A stretch of 6,047 nt of DNA, from assembly GCF_006228105.1 (NCBI RefSeq), contig NZ_VDHH01000092.1; one strand, given 5' to 3'. Below the pieces are notes generated by a model. The model was not told the DNA's origin. It made no database searches and saw only the letters and a list, made by a program, of their open reading frames with translations. Positions 1 through 4,299 of this stretch are shown piece by piece. The position numbers and the translations under genes were made by a program. This DNA is from Chelonobacter sp006228105 (GTDB lineage: Bacteria; Pseudomonadota; Gammaproteobacteria; Enterobacterales; Pasteurellaceae). Each line of letters begins with the position of its first letter. The stretch's first letter is position 1.

Positions 1-305
1 GGCATCTCTATGCCGATGCCATAGACAGAGCCAACACAAGGCGATTAAGCGAGCAAGGCAAAGTATTTTACAAACGCAGGGCTGAAACGGTTGAACGGAG
101 TTTTGCTGATGCGAAACAACACCACAATCACCGCTACGCCCGCTTTCGTGGGGTCACTAAAGTGCAAATCCAATGCTTCTTAGCCGCGATGGCACAAAAT
201 ATCAAGAAAATTGCTCTACGGGTATGGGCATTGCTGCGCTTTATTTTAGGAAAAATAGCTTTATTAAACGCAGATTCTAAGCCATATAAGCTTCATCTAA
301 TCTAA
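1..305 (+). CDS. IS1182-like DDE transposase, C-terminal fragment (5' end outside window)
   Basis: An open frame runs in from the left edge (first full codon at base 3) and stops with TAA at 303-305, giving the last 100 residues of a transposase. The tract YKRRAETVERSFADAK followed by HHNHRYARFRG and then LAAMAQNIKKIAL is the end of the DDE catalytic domain as I know it from IS1182-family transposases. The glutamate of VERSF, with a lysine seven residues on (E-x6-K), fits the third catalytic position of the IS4/IS5/IS1182 superfamily. The enzyme would cut and join the ends of its own insertion sequence. There is no frameshift or stop in the visible part, so the gene may be intact; its N-terminal part and the other catalytic acids lie outside. 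It is the only plus-strand gene in the window and faces pheA tail to tail. Family assignment is from recognition of motifs, not a search. Confidence 0.85.
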   Translation, partial: HLYADAIDRANTRRLSEQGKVFYKRRAETVERSFADAKQHHNHRYARFRGVTKVQIQCFLAAMAQNIKKIALRVWALLRFILGKIALLNADSKPYKLHLI

Positions 306-336
306 AAAAGTGTTTTGACCCGCTACGCCCAAAATA

Positions 337-368
337 AAACCCACTAACCATAAAAATTAGTGGGGTTT
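337..368 (+). terminator. Hairpin after the transposase gene, probable terminator
   Basis: Arms AAACCCACTAA (337-347) and TTAGTGGGGTTT (357-368) pair over 11 bp with one bulged G; the loop is 9 nt and A-rich. It lies 31 nt after the transposase stop codon. The T run after the stem is only the last three bases of the arm, so it is a modest intrinsic terminator for the plus strand. It may also shield the element from outside transcription. Confidence 0.5.
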
Positions 369-383
369 GTCAGCAGTCTGACA
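368..383. repeat. Palindrome TGTCAG-CAGT-CTGACA, possible IS end
   Basis: A perfect 6-bp inverted repeat with a 4-nt loop directly abuts the preceding hairpin and shares its last three bases with the next one. It could be the subterminal or terminal part of the IS1182-like element. This is inference; the matching left end is not in view. Confidence 0.4.
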
Positions 384-402
384 TGCCCCTTGAGGGGCAT
401 GT
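381..402. repeat. Perfect 10-bp inverted repeat with 2-nt spacer
   Basis: ACATGCCCCT at 381-390 and AGGGGCATGT at 393-402 are exact reverse complements separated by TG. As RNA the innermost pair would open to give a 9-bp stem with a UUGA loop on the plus strand. No T run follows on either strand, so it is not an evident terminator. It is part of the hairpin chain between the IS and the MITE-like element. Confidence 0.6.
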
Positions 403-408
403 GAAGTA

Positions 409-427
409 CTAGGCCCTTATAGGGTAG
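409..427. repeat. Imperfect hairpin CTA-GG-CCCT / AGGG-TAG
   Basis: CTA (409-411) and CCCT (414-417) pair with AGGG (421-424) and TAG (425-427) around a TAT loop, with GG bulged. It is weak alone and is noted as one member of the hairpin chain at 337-454. Confidence 0.35.
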
Positions 428-430
428 CCG

Positions 431-454
431 AAAAACCGCACGTTTCACGTGCGG
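431..454 (-). terminator. Intrinsic terminator on minus strand, candidate original pheA terminator
   Basis: CCGCACGT (436-443) and ACGTGCGG (447-454) form a perfect GC-rich 8-bp stem with a 3-nt loop (GAA on the minus strand). Reading the minus strand, the stem is followed at once by TTTTT (435-431), the form of a Rho-independent terminator pointing away from pheA. Nothing comparable lies between the pheA stop and the MITE-like element, so this is the first good stop signal for the pheA transcript. The arms resemble uptake-signal cores (ACCGCACGT against ACCGCACTT), and in this family inverted uptake signals commonly serve as terminators. Confidence 0.6.
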
Positions 455-469
455 ATTGTTATTTAGTAA

Positions 470-493
470 AAATCTAGGGTGTGTTGATCTTTT
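470..493 (+). repeat. Left terminal inverted repeat of MITE-like element
   Basis: AAATCTAGGG-TG-TGTTGATCTTTT. It matches the reverse complement of the right end at 22 of 24 bases, the two mismatches being adjacent at 480-481. Confidence 0.7.
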
Positions 494-527
494 AAGTATA
501 TTATTTGAGCTAAAACTATCCCTTTAG

Positions 528-552
528 CCTAGCACGGCAAAGCCGTACTAGG
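528..552. repeat. MITE internal hairpin 1
   Basis: Arms CCTAG-C-ACGGC and GCCGT-A-CTAGG pair over 10 bp with one C/A mismatch and an AAA loop. It shares the core GGCAAAGCC with hairpin 3. Confidence 0.65.
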
Positions 553-564
553 TTACGCATAGAT

Positions 565-581
565 CAGCCGCTTTGCGGCTG
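565..581. repeat. MITE internal hairpin 2
   Basis: CAGCCGC-TTT-GCGGCTG is a perfect 7-bp stem with a TTT loop. No T run follows on either strand, so it is not a conventional terminator. Confidence 0.65.
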
Positions 582-586
582 CTTCA

Positions 587-603
587 GAGAGGCAAAGCCT
601 CTC
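587..603. repeat. MITE internal hairpin 3
   Basis: GAGAGGC-AAA-GCCTCTC is a perfect 7-bp stem with an AAA loop, separated from hairpin 2 by only 5 nt. Confidence 0.65.
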
Positions 604-615
604 ATCAATGCTTAA

Positions 616-642
616 CCGATTGCGACCGTAGGTCGCTGTCGG
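616..642. repeat. MITE internal hairpin 4
   Basis: GCGACC-GTA-GGTCGC (622-636) is perfect over 6 bp. CCGA (616-619) and TCGG (639-642) extend it to 10 pairs across a 2x2 internal loop that could hold a U-G wobble on the plus strand. Confidence 0.6.
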
Positions 643-678
643 ATAAAATCACACTCTTTTTGTTTGATTTATAAACAC

Positions 679-702
679 AAAAGATCAACAGCCCCTAGAT
701 TT
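679..702 (-). repeat. Right terminal inverted repeat of MITE-like element
   Basis: Read on the minus strand: AAATCTAGGG-GC-TGTTGATCTTTT. It pairs with the left end apart from the central TG/GC difference. Confidence 0.7.
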
Positions 703-716
703 AAGCCTGAACGACC

Positions 717-1880
717 TTAAGCCGGATCAACCGGTTGCACAATTTCACTCGGATAACAACCGAGGATTTTGAGGTAGGTGCTGACCTGTTTCAGTTCCTC
801 AAGTGCGGTTTGGGTTTGCGGATCGTTGATATTGGCTTCGATCTCCAGATAGAACATCTCCTCCCACGGGCGGCCGTAGATCGGACGCGATTCCAGTTTG
901 CTCATTTGAATATGATGGTTTTTAAACACTAATAGTGCATCCACCAGCGAGCCTGCCGTTTGCGGTGTGCTCATCAACAACAGTGTTTTGGTTTGTAGTT
1001 GCGGCGAAACCGTAATAGCTTTTTTAGCAATCACAATAAAACGGGTGATATTGTTCGCTTGGTTGGCAATCTCCGTTTTCAGCACGCGCAAACCGTACAG
1101 CTTGCCGCCATCGGCGTTGCCCAGTGCGGCAATATTCGCTGTATTCAGCTGCGACACCAACTGCATCGCATGCGAACTGCTTTCGCAATAGTTGATGTGT
1201 ACCCGCTCCAATTGTTGAATAAATCGGCTGCATTGGGCGATCACTTGCGGGTGGCTGTATAAGGTATCAATCTGCTCAAGTGCGGTATCTCCGGCGACCA
1301 ACACGCAGTGCTTAATCGGGTAGGTCAGCTCGCCGACAATCGATAATTGAGTATGTTGCAGCAGATCATACACATCATTAATCGCCCCCGAGGTGGTGTT
1401 TTCCAACGGCAAGATACCGTAATCAGCTTCGCCACTTTCGACTTTATCAAAAATTTGCTGAAAACTATCGCTGCTCAATTCGACTAACTGCTTTTTATAG
1501 CGTTCGGCATACTGACGTGCCGCCAGATTAGAATACGAACCGCGCACCCCCAAAAATGCAATGCTAATGCTGTTTTCACGCTGTTGATTGAGCTTATTCT
1601 GTAAATATGCCTGCTGGGTCAACACCGAATCTTCAATAATTTTCTGAAAAATTTGGGTGATATATTGCGCTTCCAGTGGGTAGTTTTGTGCTTCAGCAAA
1701 ATGAATCAACTCTTGCAGCAGCTGCTGTTCACGCCCGGTGTCACGCAGCGGTTTCTTGCTCTGCTCTTTACTGCGTGCCACATCGTACGCCAAACGATGA
1801 CGTTCAGACAATAATTTCAACAGGTGGCGATCAAGTTGGGTAATCTGTTGGCGGATCTCGTTCAAATCTTTTGGCATCAT
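717..1880 (-). CDS. pheA: Bifunctional chorismate mutase / prephenate dehydratase (P-protein)
   Basis: This cytoplasmic enzyme turns chorismate into prephenate and then phenylpyruvate, the committed branch to phenylalanine. The 387 residues match the length of E. coli PheA. An AroQ-type mutase domain fills about residues 5-95, with R10, R27, K38, D47, R50 and E51 at the positions of known active-site residues, and ends in IIEDSVLTQQ. The prephenate dehydratase domain (about 105-285) carries the NITRF signature with T279-R280-F281. A C-terminal ACT domain (about 298-385) has GSLV (310-313) and ESRP (330-333), the two phenylalanine-binding motifs; E. coli has GALV at the first. Two ATGs are adjacent at 1880 and 1877. 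The minus-strand GGAAAAA suits either, so the start could be one codon later. It follows raiA on the same strand, as in E. coli, but has its own promoter. Two uptake signals lie inside the gene. Confidence 0.97.
   Translation of the reverse strand: MMPKDLNEIRQQITQLDRHLLKLLSERHRLAYDVARSKEQSKKPLRDTGREQQLLQELIHFAEAQNYPLEAQYITQIFQKIIEDSVLTQQAYLQNKLNQQRENSISIAFLGVRGSYSNLAARQYAERYKKQLVELSSDSFQQIFDKVESGEADYGILPLENTTSGAINDVYDLLQHTQLSIVGELTYPIKHCVLVAGDTALEQIDTLYSHPQVIAQCSRFIQQLERVHINYCESSSHAMQLVSQLNTANIAALGNADGGKLYGLRVLKTEIANQANNITRFIVIAKKAITVSPQLQTKTLLLMSTPQTAGSLVDALLVFKNHHIQMSKLESRPIYGRPWEEMFYLEIEANINDPQTQTALEELKQVSTYLKILGCYPSEIVQPVDPA
801..809 (+). other. DNA uptake signal sequence (USS) inside pheA
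   Basis: Perfect AAGTGCGGT core, the Haemophilus influenzae-type uptake signal recognised by the Pasteurellaceae competence system. It lies in the ACT-domain coding part. Confidence 0.85.
1278..1286 (+). other. DNA uptake signal sequence inside pheA
   Basis: Perfect AAGTGCGGT core in the dehydratase coding part, same orientation as the copy at 801-809. Confidence 0.85.
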
Positions 1881-1907
1881 TTTTTCCGTTTAACGATAAG
1901 TTGTCTC

Positions 1908-1936
1908 ATTCTATGTAGTAACCGCACTTTTCTCAA
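1908..1936 (-). promoter_or_regulatory. Sigma-70 promoter of pheA
   Basis: On the minus strand TTGAGA (1936-1931) and TAGAAT (1913-1908) stand 17 nt apart, each matching 5 of 6 consensus bases. Transcription would start near 1901, leaving about 20 nt before the ATG. It lies just downstream of the raiA terminator, so pheA is an independent unit. Confidence 0.75.
1921..1929 (-). other. DNA uptake signal inside the pheA promoter spacer
   Basis: Perfect AAGTGCGGT on the minus strand, wholly inside the 17-nt spacer between the -35 and -10 boxes (spacer 1914-1930). Confidence 0.85.
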
Positions 1937-1945
1937 GTTCAGAAC

Positions 1946-1973
1946 ACAAAAAACCCGGCTTTTTTGCCGGGTT
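1946..1973 (-). terminator. Intrinsic terminator of raiA
   Basis: AACCCGGC (1952-1959) and GCCGGGTT (1966-1973) form a perfect 8-bp stem with a 6-nt loop. On the minus strand the stem runs into TTTTTTGTG. It begins 18 nt after the raiA stop codon and separates raiA from the pheA promoter. Confidence 0.9.
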
Positions 1974-1991
1974 GCTCGCATCACATGTTTA

Positions 1992-2315
1992 TTACTGTTC
2001 GAAGGAGTCTTTTAATCTTTCACTCGCACGCCGAGCCTCACCTTTATGTTGTAATTTATTCAGTTGGCGCTCCAGCTTTTCTTCTAACTCATTAATGGTT
2101 TTATACATATCTTCTCCTTCGGCACTGGCGAACAGATCACCTAATGGCGTGCCGATGGAGGCTTCCGCCGAAAAACCTTTCGGGGTTTTGTTCAAAATAA
2201 GATGCGGATTAATCAGTTGGGTTTGCCACTTTTCCAGTTTTGCGATGCGATCTTCAACGTGAGCGCGAATTGCAGGGGTAATTTCCATTTGTTTGCTTGT
2301 AATGTTTACTGTCAT
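1992..2315 (-). CDS. raiA: Ribosome-associated inhibitor A / hibernation factor
   Basis: RaiA (YfiA, protein Y) binds the decoding centre of idle 70S ribosomes in cold shock or stationary phase and blocks translation. The 107-residue product MTVNITSKQMEITPAIRAHV... is near-identical in style to E. coli YfiA (113 residues), including AKLEKWQTQLINPH (25-38) and ERQLNKLQHKGEARRA (82-97), the basic helix region that faces rRNA. Like E. coli YfiA and unlike long HPF it has no C-terminal dimerisation domain, and its acidic tail is shorter. The frame stays open upstream to 2357, but ATG at 2315 is chosen because the minus-strand AGAGG sits 8 nt before it and family homology begins there. It has its own promoter and terminator. 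The raiA-pheA order is shared with E. coli. Confidence 0.96.
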   Translation of the reverse strand: MTVNITSKQMEITPAIRAHVEDRIAKLEKWQTQLINPHLILNKTPKGFSAEASIGTPLGDLFASAEGEDMYKTINELEEKLERQLNKLQHKGEARRASERLKDSFEQ

Positions 2316-2340
2316 AGTATTTACCTCTTTTTTAGGTAGG

Positions 2341-2361
2341 TTGTCGAGTGCGAACACTCAA
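2341..2361 (-). other. Small hairpin in the raiA 5' untranslated region
   Basis: GAGTG-TTCG-CACTC on the minus strand (core 2346-2359) is a 5-bp stem with a UUCG loop; TTG/CAA can extend it past a 2-nt bulge. It lies between the putative transcription start and the ribosome binding site. Confidence 0.4.
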
Positions 2362-2386
2362 GAAAAATCCATTTAGGGTTAGTTAC

Positions 2387-2415
2387 AACATAGTCCTACT
2401 ATCAACAGATTTCAA
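2387..2415 (-). promoter_or_regulatory. Probable sigma-70 promoter of raiA
   Basis: On the minus strand TTGAAA (2415-2410, 5 of 6) and TATGTT (2392-2387, 4 of 6) are 17 nt apart. Transcription would start near 2380, giving a leader of about 65 nt that contains the hairpin at 2341-2361. Confidence 0.55.
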
Positions 2416-2575
2416 GCCTTTTTCTTTGTTTTGTAACACAATTTATCAAAAAATAGGCATAAGGCAAAAAATCGGATAATTTCCCTTTTATTTTACGTTA
2501 AAATTGCTATGATAATCGAGATATATCACATCAGCCATCAATATAACCACTTATTTTTATTCGATTTTTTGATTA

Positions 2576-2842
2576 TTACAACCGCTTCTCACGCCGCATT
2601 TTACTTTCAATATAGCTACAGCTCGGTTTCACTTGGTAGCCGTTTTGAGCAACAAATTCGATAAATGCCTGATAGAGTTTATCCGCCACACCCTGTCCGC
2701 GTAGCGAGGGATCAACATGGGTGTGGTAGGCATCAAGCGTATTCTGATTTAAAGTGCGGTATGCCAGCTCTGCAACCCGCACGCCGTCGCGTTCGATCAC
2801 AAATGCACCTTGCCCTGGCTGTTGTTGATGTTGAATATCCAT
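2576..2842 (-). CDS. Small GNAT-like N-acetyltransferase (Acetyltransf_CG / YjdJ-like)
   Basis: The 88-residue product is a minimal Gcn5-related acetyltransferase fold of the kind seen in E. coli YjdJ. It has two N-terminal strands, then AYHTHVDPSLRGQGVADKLYQAF (39-60). Here L47-R48-G49-Q50-G51 is the acetyl-CoA pyrophosphate-binding loop and the following residues its helix. VKPSC-SYIESKMRR follows (71-84), with C75 at the conserved cysteine position of this family. The substrate is unknown in the family, so no specific reaction is claimed. It starts with ATG at 2842 behind AGGAG six nt upstream, 14 nt after the yacG stop, and is the last gene of the coaE-yacG run. I see no clear terminator after it before the raiA promoter, so read-through into raiA is possible. 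It carries an uptake signal at 2752-2760. Confidence 0.8.
   Translation of the reverse strand: MDIQHQQQPGQGAFVIERDGVRVAELAYRTLNQNTLDAYHTHVDPSLRGQGVADKLYQAFIEFVAQNGYQVKPSCSYIESKMRREKRL
2752..2760 (+). other. DNA uptake signal sequence inside the GNAT-like gene
   Basis: Perfect AAGTGCGGT core on the plus strand. Confidence 0.85.
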
Positions 2843-2856
2843 CTTCTTCTCCTGTT

Positions 2857-3072
2857 TTAATGTTTAACCCAATCCTGCGCCTCACCGTTCACGCTGCTGT
2901 CGAGCGCAAAATCGGCGGTATCCGAAGCAATGGTTTTCTCTTCATTTGCCCATTCGCCCAGATCGATCAATTGGCAGCGTTTGCTGCAAAATGGACGAAA
3001 CGGGCTGTTTTCGCTCCACTCGACTGATTTACGACAGATTGGGCAAGGTACGCTGATCATCTCATTTTCCAT
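2857..3072 (-). CDS. yacG: YacG, zinc-binding DNA gyrase inhibitor
   Basis: YacG is a small zinc protein; in E. coli it binds GyrB and blocks gyrase binding to DNA. The 71 residues show the four zinc-binding cysteines C10, C13, C29 and C33 (CPIC ... FCSKRC) in the family block SPFRPFCSKRCQLIDLGEWANEEK (23-46), followed by a low-complexity acidic tail. E. coli YacG is 65 residues. ATG at 3072 is chosen because the minus strand has AGGG seven nt upstream and the distance to the first cysteine matches E. coli. A second ATG at 3060 is a weaker option. The gene overlaps the end of coaE by 11 nt (ATGGAAAATGA), which suggests coupled translation. The coaE-yacG pairing is widely conserved in gammaproteobacteria. 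Confidence 0.95.
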   Translation of the reverse strand: MENEMISVPCPICRKSVEWSENSPFRPFCSKRCQLIDLGEWANEEKTIASDTADFALDSSVNGEAQDWVKH

Positions 3073-3685
3073 GTTTTTTCCCTGCTAACGCTAAATAATG
3101 TTGATGTAATTGCAGCACTTGCGCGCGCAAATCCTTTTCAGACTCGGATAAAGGGCGGTCATTGTTAATCACATCGTCGGCTTTTGCCAAACGCTGCTGG
3201 CGACTGACCTGTGCCTGCATAATTTTTTTAATCTGTTGAATATTACTGTTGTCACGCCGCACCGCTCTTTGCAGTTGAATGGCTTCACTAACGTCCACCA
3301 CCAACACCCGATCACAATATTCAGTCAATTTATTTTCAATCAACAACGGCACTACCCACAACACATAAAGTGCGGTTTGTTGTTGCAGCCGGCGCAACAT
3401 GCGTTGTCGAATTGCCGGATGCAACAGTTGATTCAACCATTCGGTTTTCTCTTTGTCAGCAAACACGATTTGACGCAACGCTGCTCGATCCAGCTCCCCC
3501 TCGGCGGTGATCACCTGCTGGCCAAAATGCTCGGCAATCTGCGCTAATAACGGCGATCCTGGCGCCACCACTTCACGCGCCACCACATCGGCATCCACAA
3601 TCGGCACGCCCAGCTCAGCAAACAAATCGGCAATCGTACTTTTGCCACTACCAATGCCGCCGGTTAGTCCTATGATATAGGTCAT
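3062..3685 (-). CDS. coaE: Dephospho-CoA kinase
   Basis: CoaE phosphorylates the 3' hydroxyl of dephospho-CoA with ATP, the final and generally essential step of coenzyme A synthesis in the cytoplasm. The 207-residue product has the expected length. Visible landmarks are the P-loop GGIGSGKST (9-17), D31-A32-D33 in the VDADVVAREV substrate segment, VPLLIEN (112-118), the LID stretch LQRAVRRD (138-145) and the QRLAKADDVINND block (164-176). ATG at 3685 is preceded by AGGG seven nt upstream. This ribosome binding site overlaps the TAG stop codon of the RelE-type toxin, with only 9 nt between the two genes. The spacing implies transcription together with the toxin-antitoxin pair unless a promoter lies within relE. 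An uptake signal sits in the middle of the gene. Confidence 0.97.
   Translation of the reverse strand: MTYIIGLTGGIGSGKSTIADLFAELGVPIVDADVVAREVVAPGSPLLAQIAEHFGQQVITAEGELDRAALRQIVFADKEKTEWLNQLLHPAIRQRMLRRLQQQTALYVLWVVPLLIENKLTEYCDRVLVVDVSEAIQLQRAVRRDNSNIQQIKKIMQAQVSRQQRLAKADDVINNDRPLSESEKDLRAQVLQLHQHYLALAGKKHGK
3368..3376 (+). other. DNA uptake signal sequence inside coaE
   Basis: Perfect AAGTGCGGT core on the plus strand. Confidence 0.85.
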
Positions 3686-3694
3686 TTGATTTCC

Positions 3695-3976
3695 CTAACG
3701 TTTATCTGCTGTCTTATACACTTCTGCGCCTTCACGTTTACCAATCGCCAAGACTAACACCGTGATTGTATTATCATTCACTTCATATACCAAACGATAA
3801 CCCGAAGTACGCAGTTTAATTTTATAACGCGCTGAATAGCCGGATAATTTATCACTCATAGTGTGCGGTGCAATCAGCCTTTCTGTGAGCTTCTTTTTAA
3901 ATTGCATTCGTACCGTTTCACCCAGTTTACGCCACTCTTTTAATGCGCGTTTATCAAAAATTAATTCATAACTCAT
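3695..3976 (-). CDS. relE: RelE-family mRNA interferase toxin
   Basis: RelE toxins enter the ribosomal A site and cut mRNA during translation when freed from their antitoxin. Counting from ATG at 3976 the protein has 93 residues and lines up with E. coli RelE almost without gaps (RALKEWRKLG, YKIKLRTSGYRLVYEV, GKREGAEVY). The catalytic set known from E. coli falls at the same numbers: K52, K54, R61, R81 and Y87 are all present, so the toxin looks active. The frame is open one codon further to a TTG at 3979, but ATG fits the alignment better. It overlaps the antitoxin gene by 11 nt (ATGAGTTATGA), the usual layout for a coupled pair. It would be held in check by the upstream antitoxin, which probably also represses the shared promoter. 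Confidence 0.93.
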   Translation of the reverse strand: MSYELIFDKRALKEWRKLGETVRMQFKKKLTERLIAPHTMSDKLSGYSARYKIKLRTSGYRLVYEVNDNTITVLVLAIGKREGAEVYKTADKR

Positions 3977-4220
3977 CAAGTGAAACCTTTACCGCTTCCA
4001 ATGTTTTCAAACGTTCGTCTGCAATTCGGTTTAATCTTTGGTCTTCCAGCATTTCTTGAAAATATTCAAATAATTCAGGCGTTACGCAATAGAATGCTGG
4101 TTCGTTGCGATTTAAAATCGCAATTGCGCCACTATCACTGGCTGCAACGGTTCCCATTGGGTTTTTCTTGAGATCAGTAATGCTGGCAACGGTATTGGTT
4201 AAAATTTGATGTATAGCCAT
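3966..4220 (-). CDS. StbD-like antitoxin (Phd/YefM family), partner of the RelE toxin
   Basis: The 84-residue protein opens with ILTNTVASITDLKKNPMGTV (6-25) and continues AIAILNRNEPAFYCVTPELFEYF (32-54). This is the Phd/YefM-type DNA-binding fold as found in StbD antitoxins, which pair with RelE/StbE toxins. The C-terminal part (about 55-84) is charged and probably the toxin-neutralising tail that proteases remove. ATG at 4220 has GGAG six nt upstream. It is the first gene of the run and its stop overlaps the toxin start. Antitoxins of this family usually repress their own operon, with the toxin as co-repressor; I did not find a convincing operator palindrome. It is sometimes labelled relB by position, but the sequence is Phd/YefM-like rather than E. 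coli RelB-like. Confidence 0.9.
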   Translation of the reverse strand: MAIHQILTNTVASITDLKKNPMGTVAASDSGAIAILNRNEPAFYCVTPELFEYFQEMLEDQRLNRIADERLKTLEAVKVSLDEL

Positions 4221-4245
4221 ATTGCTCTCCTATATTCAAAAACCC

Positions 4246-4274
4246 AGGATAACACCAATAAAAGTTTTTTTAAA
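4246..4274 (-). promoter_or_regulatory. Possible promoter of the antitoxin-toxin-coaE run
   Basis: On the minus strand TTTAAA (4274-4269) and TATCCT (4251-4246) lie 17 nt apart, each matching 4 of 6 consensus bases. It is the best candidate between the pntB terminator and the antitoxin start, but weak. Confidence 0.4.
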
Positions 4275-4283
4275 GCACCACAA

Positions 4284-4292
4284 ACCGCACTT
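4284..4292 (-). other. DNA uptake signal between pntB terminator and antitoxin promoter
   Basis: Perfect AAGTGCGGT on the minus strand, 8 nt past the terminator A/T tract. Confidence 0.85.
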
Positions 4293-4299
4293 TAAGTAT

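Larger units (their letters stand above)
1..383 (+). mobile_element. Right-hand part of an IS1182-like insertion sequence
   Basis: The transposase gene ends at 305 and is followed by a hairpin at 337-368 and a 16-nt palindrome at 368-383. These are the most likely end structures of the element. The exact right boundary cannot be placed because the left inverted repeat is outside the window; 383 is my upper guess. Confidence 0.5.
470..702. mobile_element. MITE-like element with inverted ends and four internal hairpins
   Basis: The 24-nt ends (470-493 and 679-702) are reverse complements at 22 of 24 positions: outer AAATCTAGGG, two differing bases, then TGTTGATCTTTT. Both ends carry CTAG (474-477, 695-698), so the mobile unit may be 478-694 (217 bp) with a CTAG target duplication; removing it leaves the palindrome AAAT-CTAG-ATTT. 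A duplicated CTAG fits the YTAR target known for IS5-type transposases, but the source transposase is not identified here. There is no open frame of useful length inside. The interior has four consecutive stems with 3-nt loops (528-552, 565-581, 587-603, 616-642). The element ends 14 nt from the pheA stop codon. A non-mobile structured RNA or regulatory region is the alternative reading. Confidence 0.6.
306..716. other. 411-nt gene-free stretch between the transposase gene and pheA
   Basis: It holds the transposase terminator hairpin, a chain of short stems, the minus-strand terminator at 431-454 and the MITE-like element. I see no protein-coding frame with a ribosome binding site and no tRNA-like fold on either strand. 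Confidence 0.7.
2316..2575. other. 260-nt AT-rich intergenic region upstream of raiA
   Basis: It contains the raiA ribosome binding site, 5' hairpin and promoter (to 2415). The rest (2416-2575) is AT-rich. I see no convincing terminator for the upstream gene, no coding frame and no clear operator. Confidence 0.6.

Noticed and set aside
381..454. Group II intron domain V or similar catalytic RNA
   Set aside because: The stems do not show the conserved domain V form with its catalytic triad and bulge, and no reverse transcriptase gene is in view.
528..642. CRISPR-like array from the regularly spaced hairpins
   Set aside because: The stems differ in sequence, there is no repeated unit of 20 or more bases, spacing is only 5-12 nt between the first three stems, and no cas gene is nearby.
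1024..1233. Second minus-strand frame of 69 codons inside pheA
   Set aside because: It overlaps the dehydratase domain in another frame, has no family resemblance and no ribosome binding site.
2316..2357. Fourteen-codon N-terminal extension of RaiA starting at 2357
   Set aside because: Homology begins at MTVNITSK, a good ribosome binding site precedes the ATG at 2315, and the extension would cover the leader hairpin.
2515..2530. CRP binding site upstream of raiA
   Set aside because: One half-site (TCACA at 2526-2530) is perfect, but the partner ATCGA matches TGTGA at only two of five positions and the site is about 100 nt upstream of the -35 box.
3977..3979. TTG at 3979 as start of the RelE toxin
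   Set aside because: The ATG one codon later gives the same length and residue numbering as E. coli RelE.
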